From the NCBI RefSeq assembly GCF_025642135.1, contig NZ_CP106793.1, positions 620,001-684,000 of the forward strand: a DNA stretch of 64,000 nucleotides. Direction: 5' to 3'. Position numbers and translations under genes: made by a program. The notes under the pieces are model-generated. The model ran no database searches. It worked only from the letters and a program-made list of their open reading frames with translations, and was not told the origin of the DNA. Each line of letters starts with the position of its first letter. Position 1 is the first letter of the stretch. Positions 49,999 to 58,814 of this stretch are shown one piece after another. This DNA comes from Streptomyces cynarae. Its GTDB lineage: Bacteria; Actinomycetota; Actinomycetes; Streptomycetales; Streptomycetaceae.

Positions 49999-50948
49999 GA
50001 CTGCTTTCCGGGCAAGGGCGCGGTGAGCTTGACCCGGGTGCCCGCGCGAGGTGCGGAGGTGATGTCCAGGGTGGCGCCGATGAGCAGGGCCCGCTCGCGC
50101 ATGCCGCGGATGCCGGCTCCTTCGCGCGGCGCTCCGATGCCGCAGCCGTCGTCGGTGACTTCCAGTACCACGCTGTCGTCGGTGTGCCGCAGGGCGACGG
50201 TGAGCCGTTCGGCGTCCGCGTGGCGGGCGGCGTTGGTCAGTGACTCCTGGGCGACGCGGTAGAGGACCAGTTCCGTCTCGGGCGCAAGGGCGGGCAGCTC
50301 GCTATCGAAGCGACGGGTGACCTGCAGCCCGGTGTGAGCGGCGAAGTCCTCGGTGAGCGAGGTCAGCGCGCTGACAAGGCCCAGATCGTCCAGCACCCCG
50401 GGCCGCAGTCGGCGCACCAGGCGGCGGACCTCGTCCAGGCTCTCCCGGGTGATCTCCTGCACCTCGTGCAGCTCCTCACGCAGCGGCGCCGGTGCGTGGT
50501 CCGCGGCGCGCTTGAGTCCCAGCAGGGTGGCGGTCATGCTCTGGCCGACCTCGTCGTGCAGCTCCTGGGCGATGCGGCGGCGTTCGGCCTCCTGAGCCAG
50601 CAGGGCCCGGGCACTGCTGGTGGCCCTTTCCTGTTCCAGCCGCTCCAGCATGGCGTTGAACGTACGGATCACCTCGGCGACCTCGCCGCCGCCGGAAGCG
50701 GGCAGCCGTTGCCCGGGCCGCAGCAGGTCCACGGTGGCCATCAGCTTCGTGAGCCGGTCCAGCGGAGCCAGGCCGAATCGCAGCAACGCGGCATTGGCGA
50801 CCAGCATGACGGCCAGACCACCGACCAGGATGATCGCCTCGGTCAGCAGAACCGGCACGGAAACAGTCACCGGAGCCCACAGCAGCAGCGCCGTGGCCGT
50901 GCCCAGCACCACGGCGTTGAGGGCGAAGATCCGCCAGAACAAGGACAC
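49995..50948 (-). CDS. Sensor histidine kinase (HisKA_3 type)
   Basis: This 317-aa membrane kinase has two N-terminal helices (IFALNAVVLGTATALLLWAP, LLTEAIILVGGLAVMLVANA), a HAMP-like linker, the dimerisation/phosphoacceptor helix ERRRIAQELHDEVGQSMTA (His), and a HATPase_c domain (RVAQESLTNAARHADAERLT, EVTDDGCGIG). The short periplasmic loop suggests it senses membrane or internal cues. GTG 50948 gives a start right before the first helix. It is co-translated with the response regulator at 49333-49998. Confidence 0.93.
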   Translation of the reverse strand: MSLFWRIFALNAVVLGTATALLLWAPVTVSVPVLLTEAIILVGGLAVMLVANAALLRFGLAPLDRLTKLMATVDLLRPGQRLPASGGGEVAEVIRTFNAMLERLEQERATSSARALLAQEAERRRIAQELHDEVGQSMTATLLGLKRAADHAPAPLREELHEVQEITRESLDEVRRLVRRLRPGVLDDLGLVSALTSLTEDFAAHTGLQVTRRFDSELPALAPETELVLYRVAQESLTNAARHADAERLTVALRHTDDSVVLEVTDDGCGIGAPREGAGIRGMRERALLIGATLDITSAPRAGTRVKLTAPLPGKQS

Positions 50949-51280
50949 AGGACCTGCGCCTCTCCTTCTACAGCCTCTGTTCGCCAACCCGGGGGTGCCT
51001 CGGTGGGGCTGCTGCCAGCCTGCCCCTTTCCCGAGTGCCCCGTCGATGGGACCCGGCCCCCATTTCCCCGGGCCCGCACTACCCATGTTGCGGCCGCATG
51101 GATCCCTCACACCGGCGGAAATGGGGCCCCAGCCCGATAGGTGTCCGCGACGGACCCGGAGAAGGTGGAAGGCACACGACCACCCCACAGCCGGCGGGCG
51201 GCCCCGGCCACACCTCCGGGCCGCCCTCGGCCCGTCCCGCGCGATGGCACGCGTGCCGCCCGCCGCGAAAGGGAACGATC

Positions 51281-51592
51281 ATGTCACTGGATGTCACTCG
51301 TGCCGATCCCCACCTGGATGAGGCCCGTCAACGGCTGGAGCACGCCCGCACCTCCCGGCTGGCGCAGCTGCAGGCACTCGACGAGGTCGGACAGACCGCG
51401 GACGATTGCCCGCTGTCCGAGCAGAGGGCCGCGATGGAGCGGGTCCTCAAGGAGATCGATGAAGCTCTCGCCCGCATCGAGGACGGCACCTACGGGACCT
51501 GCGTGGGCTGCGCCAGAGCCGTCCCCGCGCAGCGGCTGGAGATCCTGCCCTACACGCGCCACTGCGTCGCCTGCCGGCGCCGCGCCGCCTGA
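51281..51592 (+). CDS. DksA/TraR-family zinc-finger protein (1)
   Basis: This 103-aa protein has an N-terminal helical hairpin and a C-terminal C4 zinc finger: GTYGTCVGCARAVPAQRLE, then RHCVACRRRAA (CxxC...CxxC). TraR/DksA-type proteins bind the RNA polymerase secondary channel or act as small zinc proteins. ATG 51281 follows AAAGGGA. The tight spacing (44 bases) to a second family member suggests a two-gene operon. Confidence 0.92.
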   Translation: MSLDVTRADPHLDEARQRLEHARTSRLAQLQALDEVGQTADDCPLSEQRAAMERVLKEIDEALARIEDGTYGTCVGCARAVPAQRLEILPYTRHCVACRRRAA

Positions 51593-51636
51593 CCACCGCC
51601 CGTACAGCCTCCTACGCCCTGCCTCGAAGGGGTGAC

Positions 51637-52011
51637 GTGGTGAACCACCGGATCATCGTCGAGAGTACGACGCATCTGTCGGCCGAAGATCTTGCGGCGC
51701 TGCGCGAGAACCTGCATGAGCAGCGCCTGTTCCGCCAGGAGCAACTGCGGCAGCTCGCCGGCCCGGTCACCTCCCGCGCCGAGGACCGGCTCCAGCAGCG
51801 CGCCGCCGGGCAGGTCGAGGTTCACGTCAAGCTCGCCGCCTCCGCCCGCATGGTCCTCGCCGACGTCGAAGCAGCCCTCAAACGCATGGAAGAGGGGTCC
51901 TACGGCGCCTGCCACCTGTGCCGGCGTCCCATCGAGCGGGAACGACTGATGATCGTGCCGCAGGTCCGCCACTGCGCCCCGTGCCAGCGGATCAGGCAGG
52001 CGATCCCGTGA
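51637..52011 (+). CDS. DksA/TraR-family zinc-finger protein (2)
   Basis: This 124-aa paralogue-like protein has LSAEDLAALRENLHEQRLFR, KLAASARMVLADVEAALKRM and a zinc finger GAC..C-RRPIERERLMIVPQVRHC..C (CHLC, CAPC). It is larger than its neighbour and not a close copy. GTG 51637 (or 51640) follows GAAGGGG. It probably regulates transcription together with the preceding gene. Confidence 0.92.
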   Translation: MVNHRIIVESTTHLSAEDLAALRENLHEQRLFRQEQLRQLAGPVTSRAEDRLQQRAAGQVEVHVKLAASARMVLADVEAALKRMEEGSYGACHLCRRPIERERLMIVPQVRHCAPCQRIRQAIP

Positions 52012-52141
52012 TCGGCAACCCCCTCTGCGCACCGACGCCACCCGGCACCGACCCTGGCCGACGTGCCGGCGCTGATGCGGCATCGCCCTGGAGAGGGGCA
52101 GCGCCCGCACCCGCGCCCGGACCGCCGGCAGGGGACTGATC

Positions 52142-52522
52142 ACCGACGTCCCCACGGTCACCTTCGGCACCGACACGATGTATCCGATGCAGCGCGGCAT
52201 CATCATCGACACTGCCGGATACGTACGGATGCTTCAGGACCTGCTCGGCCACCGCCTGCCGCGCTTCACCCGTCCCCACACCACAGTCACCGCCCCAGGC
52301 CTGGAGGGTCTGGGATACCGCGACGCCGCCCGTGCGGCCGTGGTCCTACGGCCGCACGGTGCTGAACATCCCCACCGCCAGGCCATCACCCGCGCCGCAG
52401 GCGCCGACCTGTCCCGGCCGCCGATCTGCCTGGTTCGCGGCTCCCCGGTGGGGGAACGCTGGCTGCGGCCGTTCCGACCGATGCAGAGAGGGCCGAGCGC
52501 GTATGCCGGTGCATCATCATGA
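52142..52522 (+). pseudogene. Unidentified coding remnant upstream of gad
   Basis: The frame reads GLITDVPTVTFGTDTMYPMQ, RGIIIDTAGYVRMLQDLLGH, RLPRFTRPHTTVTAPGLEGL with good codon bias, but has no start codon with a ribosome site (ATG 52178 is possible) and degrades after about 52320. I do not recognise it. It may be the truncated C-terminal part of an enzyme. No other signal is seen in 52012-52502. Confidence 0.35.
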
Positions 52523-53927
52523 CCGCGGTGAGAGCAGGGACCTGGCGATCAACCCGGTCTTCAGCCGTGAACCCATCCGGGTGCCCCGGTATGCGATGCC
52601 GGACGGGGAGATGGAACCGGACACCGCCTACCAGGTGGTGCACGACGAGTTGATGCTCGACGGCAATGCCCGGCAGAACCTGGCGACGTTCGTCTCCACG
52701 TGGGCCGAACCCCAGGCGCGGCGTCTGATGGCCGAGTGCGCCGAGAAGAACATGATCGACAAGGACGAGTATCCGCAGACCGCGGAGCTCGAGACCCGGT
52801 GCGTGCACATGCTCGCCAGGCTCTGGCACGCCGAGGATCCCCGTCAGGCGACGGGCTGCTCGACCACCGGATCCAGCGAGGCGGCCATGCTGGGCGGGCT
52901 GGCGCTCAAGCGGCGCTGGCAGCACCGGCGCCGCGCAGAGGGCAAGCCGACCGACCGGCCCAACCTGGTGATGGGTGTCAACGTGCAGATCTGCTGGGAG
53001 AAGTTCGCCGACTACTTCGAGGTGGAGCCCCGCTACGTACCGATGGAGGGTGACCGCTACCACCTCACGCCCGAGACGGCGGTCGAACTGTGCGACGAGA
53101 ACACCATCGGCGTGGTGGCCGTGCTCGGCTCCACCTTCGACGGCAGTTACGAGCCCGTGGCCGGCATCGCCGCGGCCCTGGACGACCTGCAGTCCCGTAC
53201 CGGTCTGGACATCCCCATCCACGTGGACGGCGCGTCCGGAGCGATGATCGCTCCCTTCCTCGACCCGGACCTGGAGTGGGACTTCCGGCTCCCGCGCGTG
53301 GCCTCCATCAACACCTCCGGCCACAAGTACGGCCTGGTCATGCCGGGTGTCGGATGGGCCCTGTGGCGTGACAAGGACGCCCTCCCCGACGACCTGGTCT
53401 TCCACGTCAACTACCTCGGCGGCGACATGCCGACCTTCGCGCTCAACTTCTCCCGTCCCGGCGCCCAGGTCGTCGCCCAGTACTACAACTTTCTGCGCCT
53501 GGGCTTCGACGGTTACCGGCGCGTCCAGCAGACGTGCCGCGACGTCGCCACCCGGCTGGCCCGTGAGATCGCGGGGCTGGGCCCGTTCGAGCTGATCACC
53601 GACGGCAGCGACATCCCGGTCTTCGCTTTCCGGGTACGCGAGAGCATCGACCACTTCAGTGTCTTCGACGTCTCAGCCGCACTGCGCGAACGCGGCTGGC
53701 TGGTGCCCGCCTACACCTTCCCCAAGAACCGCACCGACCTGGCCGTCCTGCGCATCGTGGTCCGCAACGGCTTCAGCCACGACCTGGCCGACCTGCTCAT
53801 CGAGGACCTCCGCCGCGTCCTGCCCCGCCTGGACAAGCAGGGTGAGCCACACCGCGACGCCGACGACGCCGGCGGCTTCGCCCATGGCGCGGAGACCAAG
53901 AACCCCCGGCGCCCGGGCCGTCACTGA
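52503..53927 (+). CDS. gadB: Glutamate decarboxylase (PLP-dependent)
   Basis: This 474-aa group II decarboxylase converts glutamate plus H+ to GABA and CO2 in the cytoplasm, consuming protons. Motifs: DGNARQNLATFVSTWAEPQA, ATGCSTTGSSEAAMLGGLAL, IHVDGASGAMIAPF, and the PLP lysine in INTSGHKYGLVMPG (Lys about 275, codon 53325-53327). The length matches bacterial GadA/GadB; the C-terminal tail is Asp/Gly/Arg-rich. ATG 52503. It is followed after 84 bases by a class II glutamine amidotransferase. No GABA antiporter gene is in the window. Confidence 0.95.
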   Translation: MPVHHHDRGESRDLAINPVFSREPIRVPRYAMPDGEMEPDTAYQVVHDELMLDGNARQNLATFVSTWAEPQARRLMAECAEKNMIDKDEYPQTAELETRCVHMLARLWHAEDPRQATGCSTTGSSEAAMLGGLALKRRWQHRRRAEGKPTDRPNLVMGVNVQICWEKFADYFEVEPRYVPMEGDRYHLTPETAVELCDENTIGVVAVLGSTFDGSYEPVAGIAAALDDLQSRTGLDIPIHVDGASGAMIAPFLDPDLEWDFRLPRVASINTSGHKYGLVMPGVGWALWRDKDALPDDLVFHVNYLGGDMPTFALNFSRPGAQVVAQYYNFLRLGFDGYRRVQQTCRDVATRLAREIAGLGPFELITDGSDIPVFAFRVRESIDHFSVFDVSAALRERGWLVPAYTFPKNRTDLAVLRIVVRNGFSHDLADLLIEDLRRVLPRLDKQGEPHRDADDAGGFAHGAETKNPRRPGRH

Positions 53928-54011
53928 CCACGGTCCGCACATTCCCGAACCTGTTCGCCGACCACCCGACACCGGCGGCGGGCCGCCGTCCGCCGCTTCG
54001 AGGAGGAACCC

Positions 54012-54881
54012 ATGTGCCGCCTGTTCGGTCTCAGCTGTGCTCCGCGGCGCGCCCACGCCACGTTCTGGTTGCTGGACGCCCCCGACAGTCTCAGCCGGCA
54101 GAGCCATCACGACCCGGACGGCACCGGCCTGGGGTACTTCGCCGCCGACGGCACCCCGCGCGTCGACAAGGCACCCATCGCGGCGTACCAGGACCGGGCC
54201 TTCGCCCAGGAGGCCAGGCGGGAGGAGTCGGCAACCTTCCTGGCCCATGTGCGCTTCGCCTCCACCGGCAGCCTGGACACCCGCAACACACACCCCTTCG
54301 AGCAGGACGGGCGGCTCTTCGCGCACAACGGGGTCATCGAGGGTCTCGACAAGCTCGATGACCACCTTGGCGAGGACAGGTCGCTGGTCCAGGGCGACAC
54401 CGATTCCGAGCGGTTCTTCGCCCTGATCTCCCGGGAGACCCGCAAGTACGACGGTGACGTCTCTGCGGGTATCGAGCAGGCGGCCCGGTGGATCGCCGGG
54501 AACCTGCCGGTCTACGCCCTGAACCTGATCCTCGTCACCTCCGACCAGCTGTGGGCGCTGCGCTATCCGGACACCCATGATCTGTACGTCCTCGAGCGTC
54601 GGGCGGGCGGCCAGCACGGCAGCCGGCATCTCGATCACAGCGGCAGCCACGGCCGCATGCGCATCCACTGCGAGCGCCTGACCGACCACCCCTCCGTCGT
54701 CGTAGCCAGCGAACGCATGGACGACAACCCCTACTGGCGCGAGATGCAGCCCGGCGAGCTTCTTCACGTCGGCCCCGACCTGCACACCACCCACCGGATG
54801 ATCCTGCCCGACGCCCCGGCACACCGGCTCAGCCTCGACGACCTGCGCCCCGACGCCGCCGCCTCCCAGACCGCCGCCTAG
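54012..54881 (+). CDS. Class II glutamine amidotransferase (YafJ/EgtC-like)
   Basis: This 289-aa Ntn-type glutaminase-domain protein has catalytic Cys2 (MCRLFGLSC), then GTGLGYFAADG, LAHVRFASTGSLDTRNTHPF, LFAHNGVIEG and GDTDSERFFALI. Family members hydrolyse glutamine or a gamma-glutamyl bond; EgtC is the related ergothioneine enzyme, but no other egt gene is near. Immediately downstream of GAD, it might feed glutamate to it, which is an inference. ATG 54012 follows GAGGAGGA. Confidence 0.92.
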   Translation: MCRLFGLSCAPRRAHATFWLLDAPDSLSRQSHHDPDGTGLGYFAADGTPRVDKAPIAAYQDRAFAQEARREESATFLAHVRFASTGSLDTRNTHPFEQDGRLFAHNGVIEGLDKLDDHLGEDRSLVQGDTDSERFFALISRETRKYDGDVSAGIEQAARWIAGNLPVYALNLILVTSDQLWALRYPDTHDLYVLERRAGGQHGSRHLDHSGSHGRMRIHCERLTDHPSVVVASERMDDNPYWREMQPGELLHVGPDLHTTHRMILPDAPAHRLSLDDLRPDAAASQTAA

Positions 54882-55021
54882 CGCGGGGGCGTGACCCGCC
54901 TCCTCAGACGGCACGACGATCCGGTCCCCCGGTGTGCACGCCCGTGCCGGGCCCCGACTCGGCGCGCTTCCGTCCGGCGGTTGGGCGGAGACCACGGCCC
55001 GTCTGATGGTGGGTGCCGGGG

Positions 55022-55789
55022 TCAGGGCAGGGTGAGGATGCGGGGGCCCTGGTCGGTGATGGCGACGGTGTGCTCGATGTGGGCGGCCCTGCTGCCGTCG
55101 GTGGTGCGCAGGGTCCAGCCGTCCACATCGGTGCGGTAGGTGTCCTGTCCGCCGGCCATGAGCATGGGCTCGATGGCGAGGACCAGGCCGTGTCGGAGGG
55201 GGAAACCGCGGCCGGGACGGCCCCGGTTGGGCACGTGGGGGTCTTCGTGCATACGGCGGCCGATGCCGTGGCCGCCGAAGTCGGTGGGCATCCCGCAGCG
55301 GGCCTTGTGGGCGACGGTGCCGATGGCGTGTGAGATGTCGCCGATGCGGCTGCCGACTTGGGCGGCGGCGATGCCGGCGTCCAGGGCCTGCCGGGTGGCG
55401 TCGATCAGGTCCACGTCGGCGGGGCGCGGTGTTCCGACGGTGAAGGTGATGGCGGCGTCGCCCGTCCAGCCGTCGAGCTGGGCGCCGCAGTCGATGCTCA
55501 CCAGATCGCCGTCCCTCAGTCGGTAGTTGGTGGGGATGCCGTGGACCACGGCGTCGTTGACCGAGGTGCAGATCACCGCGGGGAAGGGGGTGGGGGCGAA
55601 GGACGGCCGGTATCCGAGGAAGGGCGACCGGGCTCCGGCCTCGGCCAGTACGGCGCGGGCCGCCTCGTCGAGTTCCCGCAGGGACACCCCTACCCGGGCT
55701 GCTTCCCGGGCGGCGGCGAGAGCCCGGGCCACCACGCGTCCGGCTTCCCGCATCGCGTCCAGCGCGGCATCGGTCTTGATCTCCACCAT
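55022..55789 (-). CDS. map: Methionine aminopeptidase, type I
   Basis: This 255-aa enzyme removes N-terminal Met from new proteins. The dinuclear metal ligands are visible: DLVSIDCGAQLDGWTGDAAI (two Asp), GGHGIGRRMHE (His), LAIEPMLMAGG (Glu), HIEHTVAITDQG (Glu). ATG 55789. It is probably an accessory copy rather than the ribosomal-operon map, since no translation genes are near and it is divergent from an XRE regulator over a palindrome. Confidence 0.95.
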   Translation of the reverse strand: MVEIKTDAALDAMREAGRVVARALAAAREAARVGVSLRELDEAARAVLAEAGARSPFLGYRPSFAPTPFPAVICTSVNDAVVHGIPTNYRLRDGDLVSIDCGAQLDGWTGDAAITFTVGTPRPADVDLIDATRQALDAGIAAAQVGSRIGDISHAIGTVAHKARCGMPTDFGGHGIGRRMHEDPHVPNRGRPGRGFPLRHGLVLAIEPMLMAGGQDTYRTDVDGWTLRTTDGSRAAHIEHTVAITDQGPRILTLP

Positions 55790-55820
55790 GTGCTTTGATT
55801 CCCAACCCGAGAAGACCCAA

Positions 55821-55840
55821 TACTTATACCGGTATTAGTA
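55821..55840. promoter_or_regulatory. XRE operator palindrome between map and xre
   Basis: TACTTATACCGGTATTAGTA is a 20-bp dyad with nine of ten positions paired. It lies 31 bases from the map start and 8 bases from the xre start, AT-rich against the GC background. Confidence 0.75.
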
Positions 55841-55848
55841 TCACGGTC

Positions 55849-56124
55849 ATGGTGAGGACTCCACTGACCCCGTGGGAACGAGAACGCGGCGAGCGGTTCG
55901 GCGCGCTGTTGCGTCAGGCACGCGGCGACCGGAGCATGACGGAGGTGGCGGCTGCGGCAGGAGTCTCCGCAGAGACGTTGCGCAAGATCGAGACAGGCAG
56001 GGCTCCCACACCGGCCTTCTTCACCGTCGCAGCTCTGGCCGCCGCCCTCCAGGTCTCCCTGGACGAGATGGCGGCCGCCTGCGCACACGATCCGGACTGG
56101 CAGGAATCGGCGCTCTCGGCCTGA
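55849..56124 (+). CDS. XRE-family HTH regulator
   Basis: This 91-aa protein consists almost entirely of an HTH_3 domain: RFGALLRQARGDRSMTEVAA, AAGVSAETLRKIETGRAPTP, FFTVAALAAALQVSLDEMAA. ATG 55849 begins eight bases past the palindrome; longer in-frame codons to 55795 would overlap the operator and the divergent promoter. It probably represses itself and the divergent map gene. Confidence 0.92.
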   Translation: MVRTPLTPWERERGERFGALLRQARGDRSMTEVAAAAGVSAETLRKIETGRAPTPAFFTVAALAAALQVSLDEMAAACAHDPDWQESALSA

Positions 56125-56357
56125 GAGCAAAGGTCAGCGCCGGGCGACGCACGTCGGTGAGGGCAGCCTGCTCGACTCGGTCGTTCAGCGGGCCGTTGCG
56201 GTCAGGCGACGCAGTGCTGCCGGGGAGGGTGGGCCCCAGGTGACGACGCCGCGGGACCTGTCCGGCGTTGGGATCGCATGACGGAAAAGGGATGAGGAAT
56301 GATGATCAGACTGATAGCTTGCAGTTGCCCGTGACACCGCCCGAGGAGGTGAGACCC

Positions 56358-56417
56358 ATGAACGCTGTATCGATGTGGGTGCTCCCCCTTCCCGTCACGG
56401 CCGGGCGATTGACGTAG
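56358..56417 (+). CDS. Short leader peptide ORF upstream of hydrolase
   Basis: A 19-codon frame (MNAVSMWVLPLPVTAGRLT) has the best ribosome site in the area, GAGGAGGTGAG seven bases before its ATG, and ends in TAG. It lies 50 bases before the hydrolase start and is followed by a stable hairpin. The layout resembles a translated leader controlling a downstream gene. The ligand or cue is unknown. Confidence 0.5.
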   Translation: MNAVSMWVLPLPVTAGRLT

Positions 56418-56425
56418 GTGTCGCC

Positions 56426-56453
56426 GGGAGCGCCTCGACAACAAGGCACTCCC
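56426..56453 (+). promoter_or_regulatory. Hairpin between leader ORF and hydrolase (possible attenuator)
   Basis: GGGAG-C-GCCT pairs with AGGC-A-CTCCC (nine pairs, one C/A mismatch, eight-base loop). It starts nine bases after the leader stop and ends just before the AAAGG ribosome site of the hydrolase. Confidence 0.5.
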
Positions 56454-56467
56454 GAAAGGCACCACCT

Positions 56468-57235
56468 GTGCACTCTCTGCAGTTCACCGCCGAGTCGTCG
56501 TCGAACGGCATGGTCGAGCGCGACTTCACCGTGGGCGACGTCCCCGGCGTGCTCTGGTCGCCGGCTTCCGGCGCGACCGATCGCGCCCGCCTGATCCTGA
56601 TGGGCCACGGCGGCGGCAACCACAAGAAGTCACCCGCGATGGCCGGCCGGGCACAGCGCCTCGTGACCGGCTGCGGTTTCCACGTCGCCGTCATCGACGC
56701 GCCCGGTCATGGCGACCGACCGCGCACGGCGCACGACGAGCAAGAGATCGCCGCGCTGTACCGGGCGAGGGCGGCGGGCGAGCCGGAAGGCCCGATCGTC
56801 GTCCGCTACAACGCCCACCTGGCCGAGCGCGCCGTGCCCGAGTGGCAGGCGACCCTGGACGCCCTGCAGGAACTTCCGGAGATCGGCACCGACGGGCCGG
56901 TCGGCTACTTCGGCATCAACATGGGCACCGCGATCGGCGTGCCACTTGTGGCGATCGAACCCAGGATCACTGCCGCGGTGTTCGGTCTGCACTGGCCCGA
57001 TGTCCTGGCTGAGCAGGCGAAGCGAATCACCGTCCCGATCGAGTTCGACATGCAGTGGGACGACGAGCACATCCCGCGCGAGGCCGGTCTTGCGCTGTTC
57101 GACGCCTTCGCCTCGAAGGAGAAGACGTTGCACGCCAACGCGGGCAGGCACAAGGAGCTGCCCAGGTTCGAGGCCGACAGCGCGGTCCGGTTCTTCGCCC
57201 GGCACTTCGGCCGAGCAGTGACCTCGCCGGCCTGA
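56468..57235 (+). CDS. Alpha/beta hydrolase (dienelactone-hydrolase-like) lacking nucleophile Ser
   Basis: This 255-aa protein has the family pattern ARLILMGHGGGNHKKSP (oxyanion region), VAVIDAPGHGDRP and PVGYFGINMGTAIGVPLVAI. In relatives the elbow reads G-x-S-M-G; here the codon is AAC, giving G-I-N-M-G, so the usual Ser nucleophile is replaced by Asn. Asp (QWDDEHIP) and His (AGRHKEL) candidates remain. It may be inactive, or have another role such as binding. GTG 56468 follows AAAGG; ATG 56510 is an alternative without a ribosome site. Confidence 0.85.
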   Translation: MHSLQFTAESSSNGMVERDFTVGDVPGVLWSPASGATDRARLILMGHGGGNHKKSPAMAGRAQRLVTGCGFHVAVIDAPGHGDRPRTAHDEQEIAALYRARAAGEPEGPIVVRYNAHLAERAVPEWQATLDALQELPEIGTDGPVGYFGINMGTAIGVPLVAIEPRITAAVFGLHWPDVLAEQAKRITVPIEFDMQWDDEHIPREAGLALFDAFASKEKTLHANAGRHKELPRFEADSAVRFFARHFGRAVTSPA

Positions 57236-57410
57236 TGTGAGCGGTAGCGGCGTCCGGCCTGCCGGCGGGGCGCCGCGACTGCGGCCCCGGGTTGAGGCTG
57301 CTTACGCGTGCGCCCCTCCGCCCCGCGATCGTACGCTCCGGACGCTGCGGGGTCCGTCCTTCGGGCGGACGACGGGAGTTGCGCAACAGCCCTGGCGGTC
57401 GTCCGCGGGC

Positions 57411-58814
57411 TCATCGAGCCGCGGTCGCGGGTGTCTTCGGCCGCGATGCGCGAACCACGAGGAACAGCAGGACTCCGCAGGCGGCCACCAGGATCCATCC
57501 CGGACGGGACGCGTGGGCAAGCCCCGCCGGGCTTGTCCCCGCAACCAGCCCGCCGGCGAGGGCGATACCGAGTGCCGAGCCGACCTGACGGGCGGTGGAG
57601 GTGATCGCTCCGGCAACGCCGGCACGGGCCGGAGGAAGCCCGCTGACCGCGGTGTTCGTGATCGGCGCGTTGGCGAAGCCGAACCCGATGCCTATGAGCA
57701 AGTAAGCCAAGAGCAGCAGGAGCACGTTCGTACGCTGGTCGAGTCCTACCAGGCACAGTCCGCCCCCCGTGATGAAGCCGCCGGCCAGGACCAGCGGCAG
57801 CCGCGGTCCGCTGCGCCCGACCAGCCGGCCCGACAGCGGGGCGCAGACGGTCGCTCCGACGGCCATGGGCAAGGTCGCCACCCCGGCGGCCAGTGGCGTC
57901 CACCCCCGAGTGTGTTGCAAGTACAGGGTGTTGAGCAGCAGTGTCACGTTCAGGGCGACGAAGACCGCCACGGCGCCCAGGACCGCGCTGCTGAAGACCG
58001 GACGCCGGAAGAGGCGCGGATCCATCAGCGGCTCGCTTCGACGGCACTCGACCCCCATGAATCCCGCCGTCGCCCCACCGGTGACCACGTAGGCGGCCAG
58101 CGCCGCGGGCGATGTCCATCCGATGCGCGGCCCCTCGATGAGGACGCCGACCAGGACGCCGATCATTACGGTCAGCAGGGTCTGACCCGGGATGTCGAGC
58201 CGCCGCGCCCGCTGCCCACGGGACTCCGGCACGAACAGGGCGCTGAGCACAAGGGCGGCGACGATGACCGGCGCGTTGACCCAGAACACCGACCGCCAGC
58301 CGAACCCCGCGATCAGAGCGCCGCCCGTGACCGGGCCGGCGGCCATACTGAGCCCGAAGACCGAGGCCCAGACACCGATCGCCTGTGCTCGCTCCCTCGG
58401 GTCGGGCATCGCGTTCACCACGATCGCGAGAGCCACGGGGCTGAGCATCGAGGCGCCGATCCCCTGGACGGCACGGGCCGCGATGAGCGCGCCCACCGAT
58501 GGGGCCAGCGCGCAGAGCAGCGACGCCGTACCGAAGACGGCCAGACCGCACTGGAACACCCGTCGGCGCCCGAACCGGTCCGCCAACGCACCCGAGGAGA
58601 TCAGAAGACTGGCCAGGACGAGGGTGTACGCGTCCACGGTCCATTCAAGATCGCGGGTCCCCGCACCCAAACCACGCCCGATGGCCGGCAGACCCACGTT
58701 GACGATGGTGGTGTCCAGCCCCACCAGGAACATGCTCAGGCAGCAGACGGCCAGCACCGTCCAGCGTCTGCGCGCACTGAGAAGGGGCTGAACAGGGTGA
58801 GTCGTAGCGACCAC
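57411..58814 (-). CDS. MFS drug-efflux transporter, DHA2 (14-TMS) family
   Basis: This 467-aa membrane protein has LAVCCLSMFLVGLDTTIVNV, WTVDAYTLVLASLLISSGAL, ADRFGRRRVFQCGL (MFS loop motif A), GIGASMLSPVALAIVV (motif C region) and fourteen hydrophobic helices. It exports drugs or metabolites using the proton gradient. GTG 58814 follows GAGAGG. The neighbouring sequence to the right is SDR debris, not an intact regulator. Confidence 0.94.
   Translation of the reverse strand: MVATTHPVQPLLSARRRWTVLAVCCLSMFLVGLDTTIVNVGLPAIGRGLGAGTRDLEWTVDAYTLVLASLLISSGALADRFGRRRVFQCGLAVFGTASLLCALAPSVGALIAARAVQGIGASMLSPVALAIVVNAMPDPRERAQAIGVWASVFGLSMAAGPVTGGALIAGFGWRSVFWVNAPVIVAALVLSALFVPESRGQRARRLDIPGQTLLTVMIGVLVGVLIEGPRIGWTSPAALAAYVVTGGATAGFMGVECRRSEPLMDPRLFRRPVFSSAVLGAVAVFVALNVTLLLNTLYLQHTRGWTPLAAGVATLPMAVGATVCAPLSGRLVGRSGPRLPLVLAGGFITGGGLCLVGLDQRTNVLLLLLAYLLIGIGFGFANAPITNTAVSGLPPARAGVAGAITSTARQVGSALGIALAGGLVAGTSPAGLAHASRPGWILVAACGVLLFLVVRASRPKTPATAAR

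Noticed and set aside
54012..54881. Amidotransferase as EgtC of ergothioneine biosynthesis
   Set aside because: No egtA, egtB, egtD or egtE gene is nearby, and the motif set is shared by the whole class II family.
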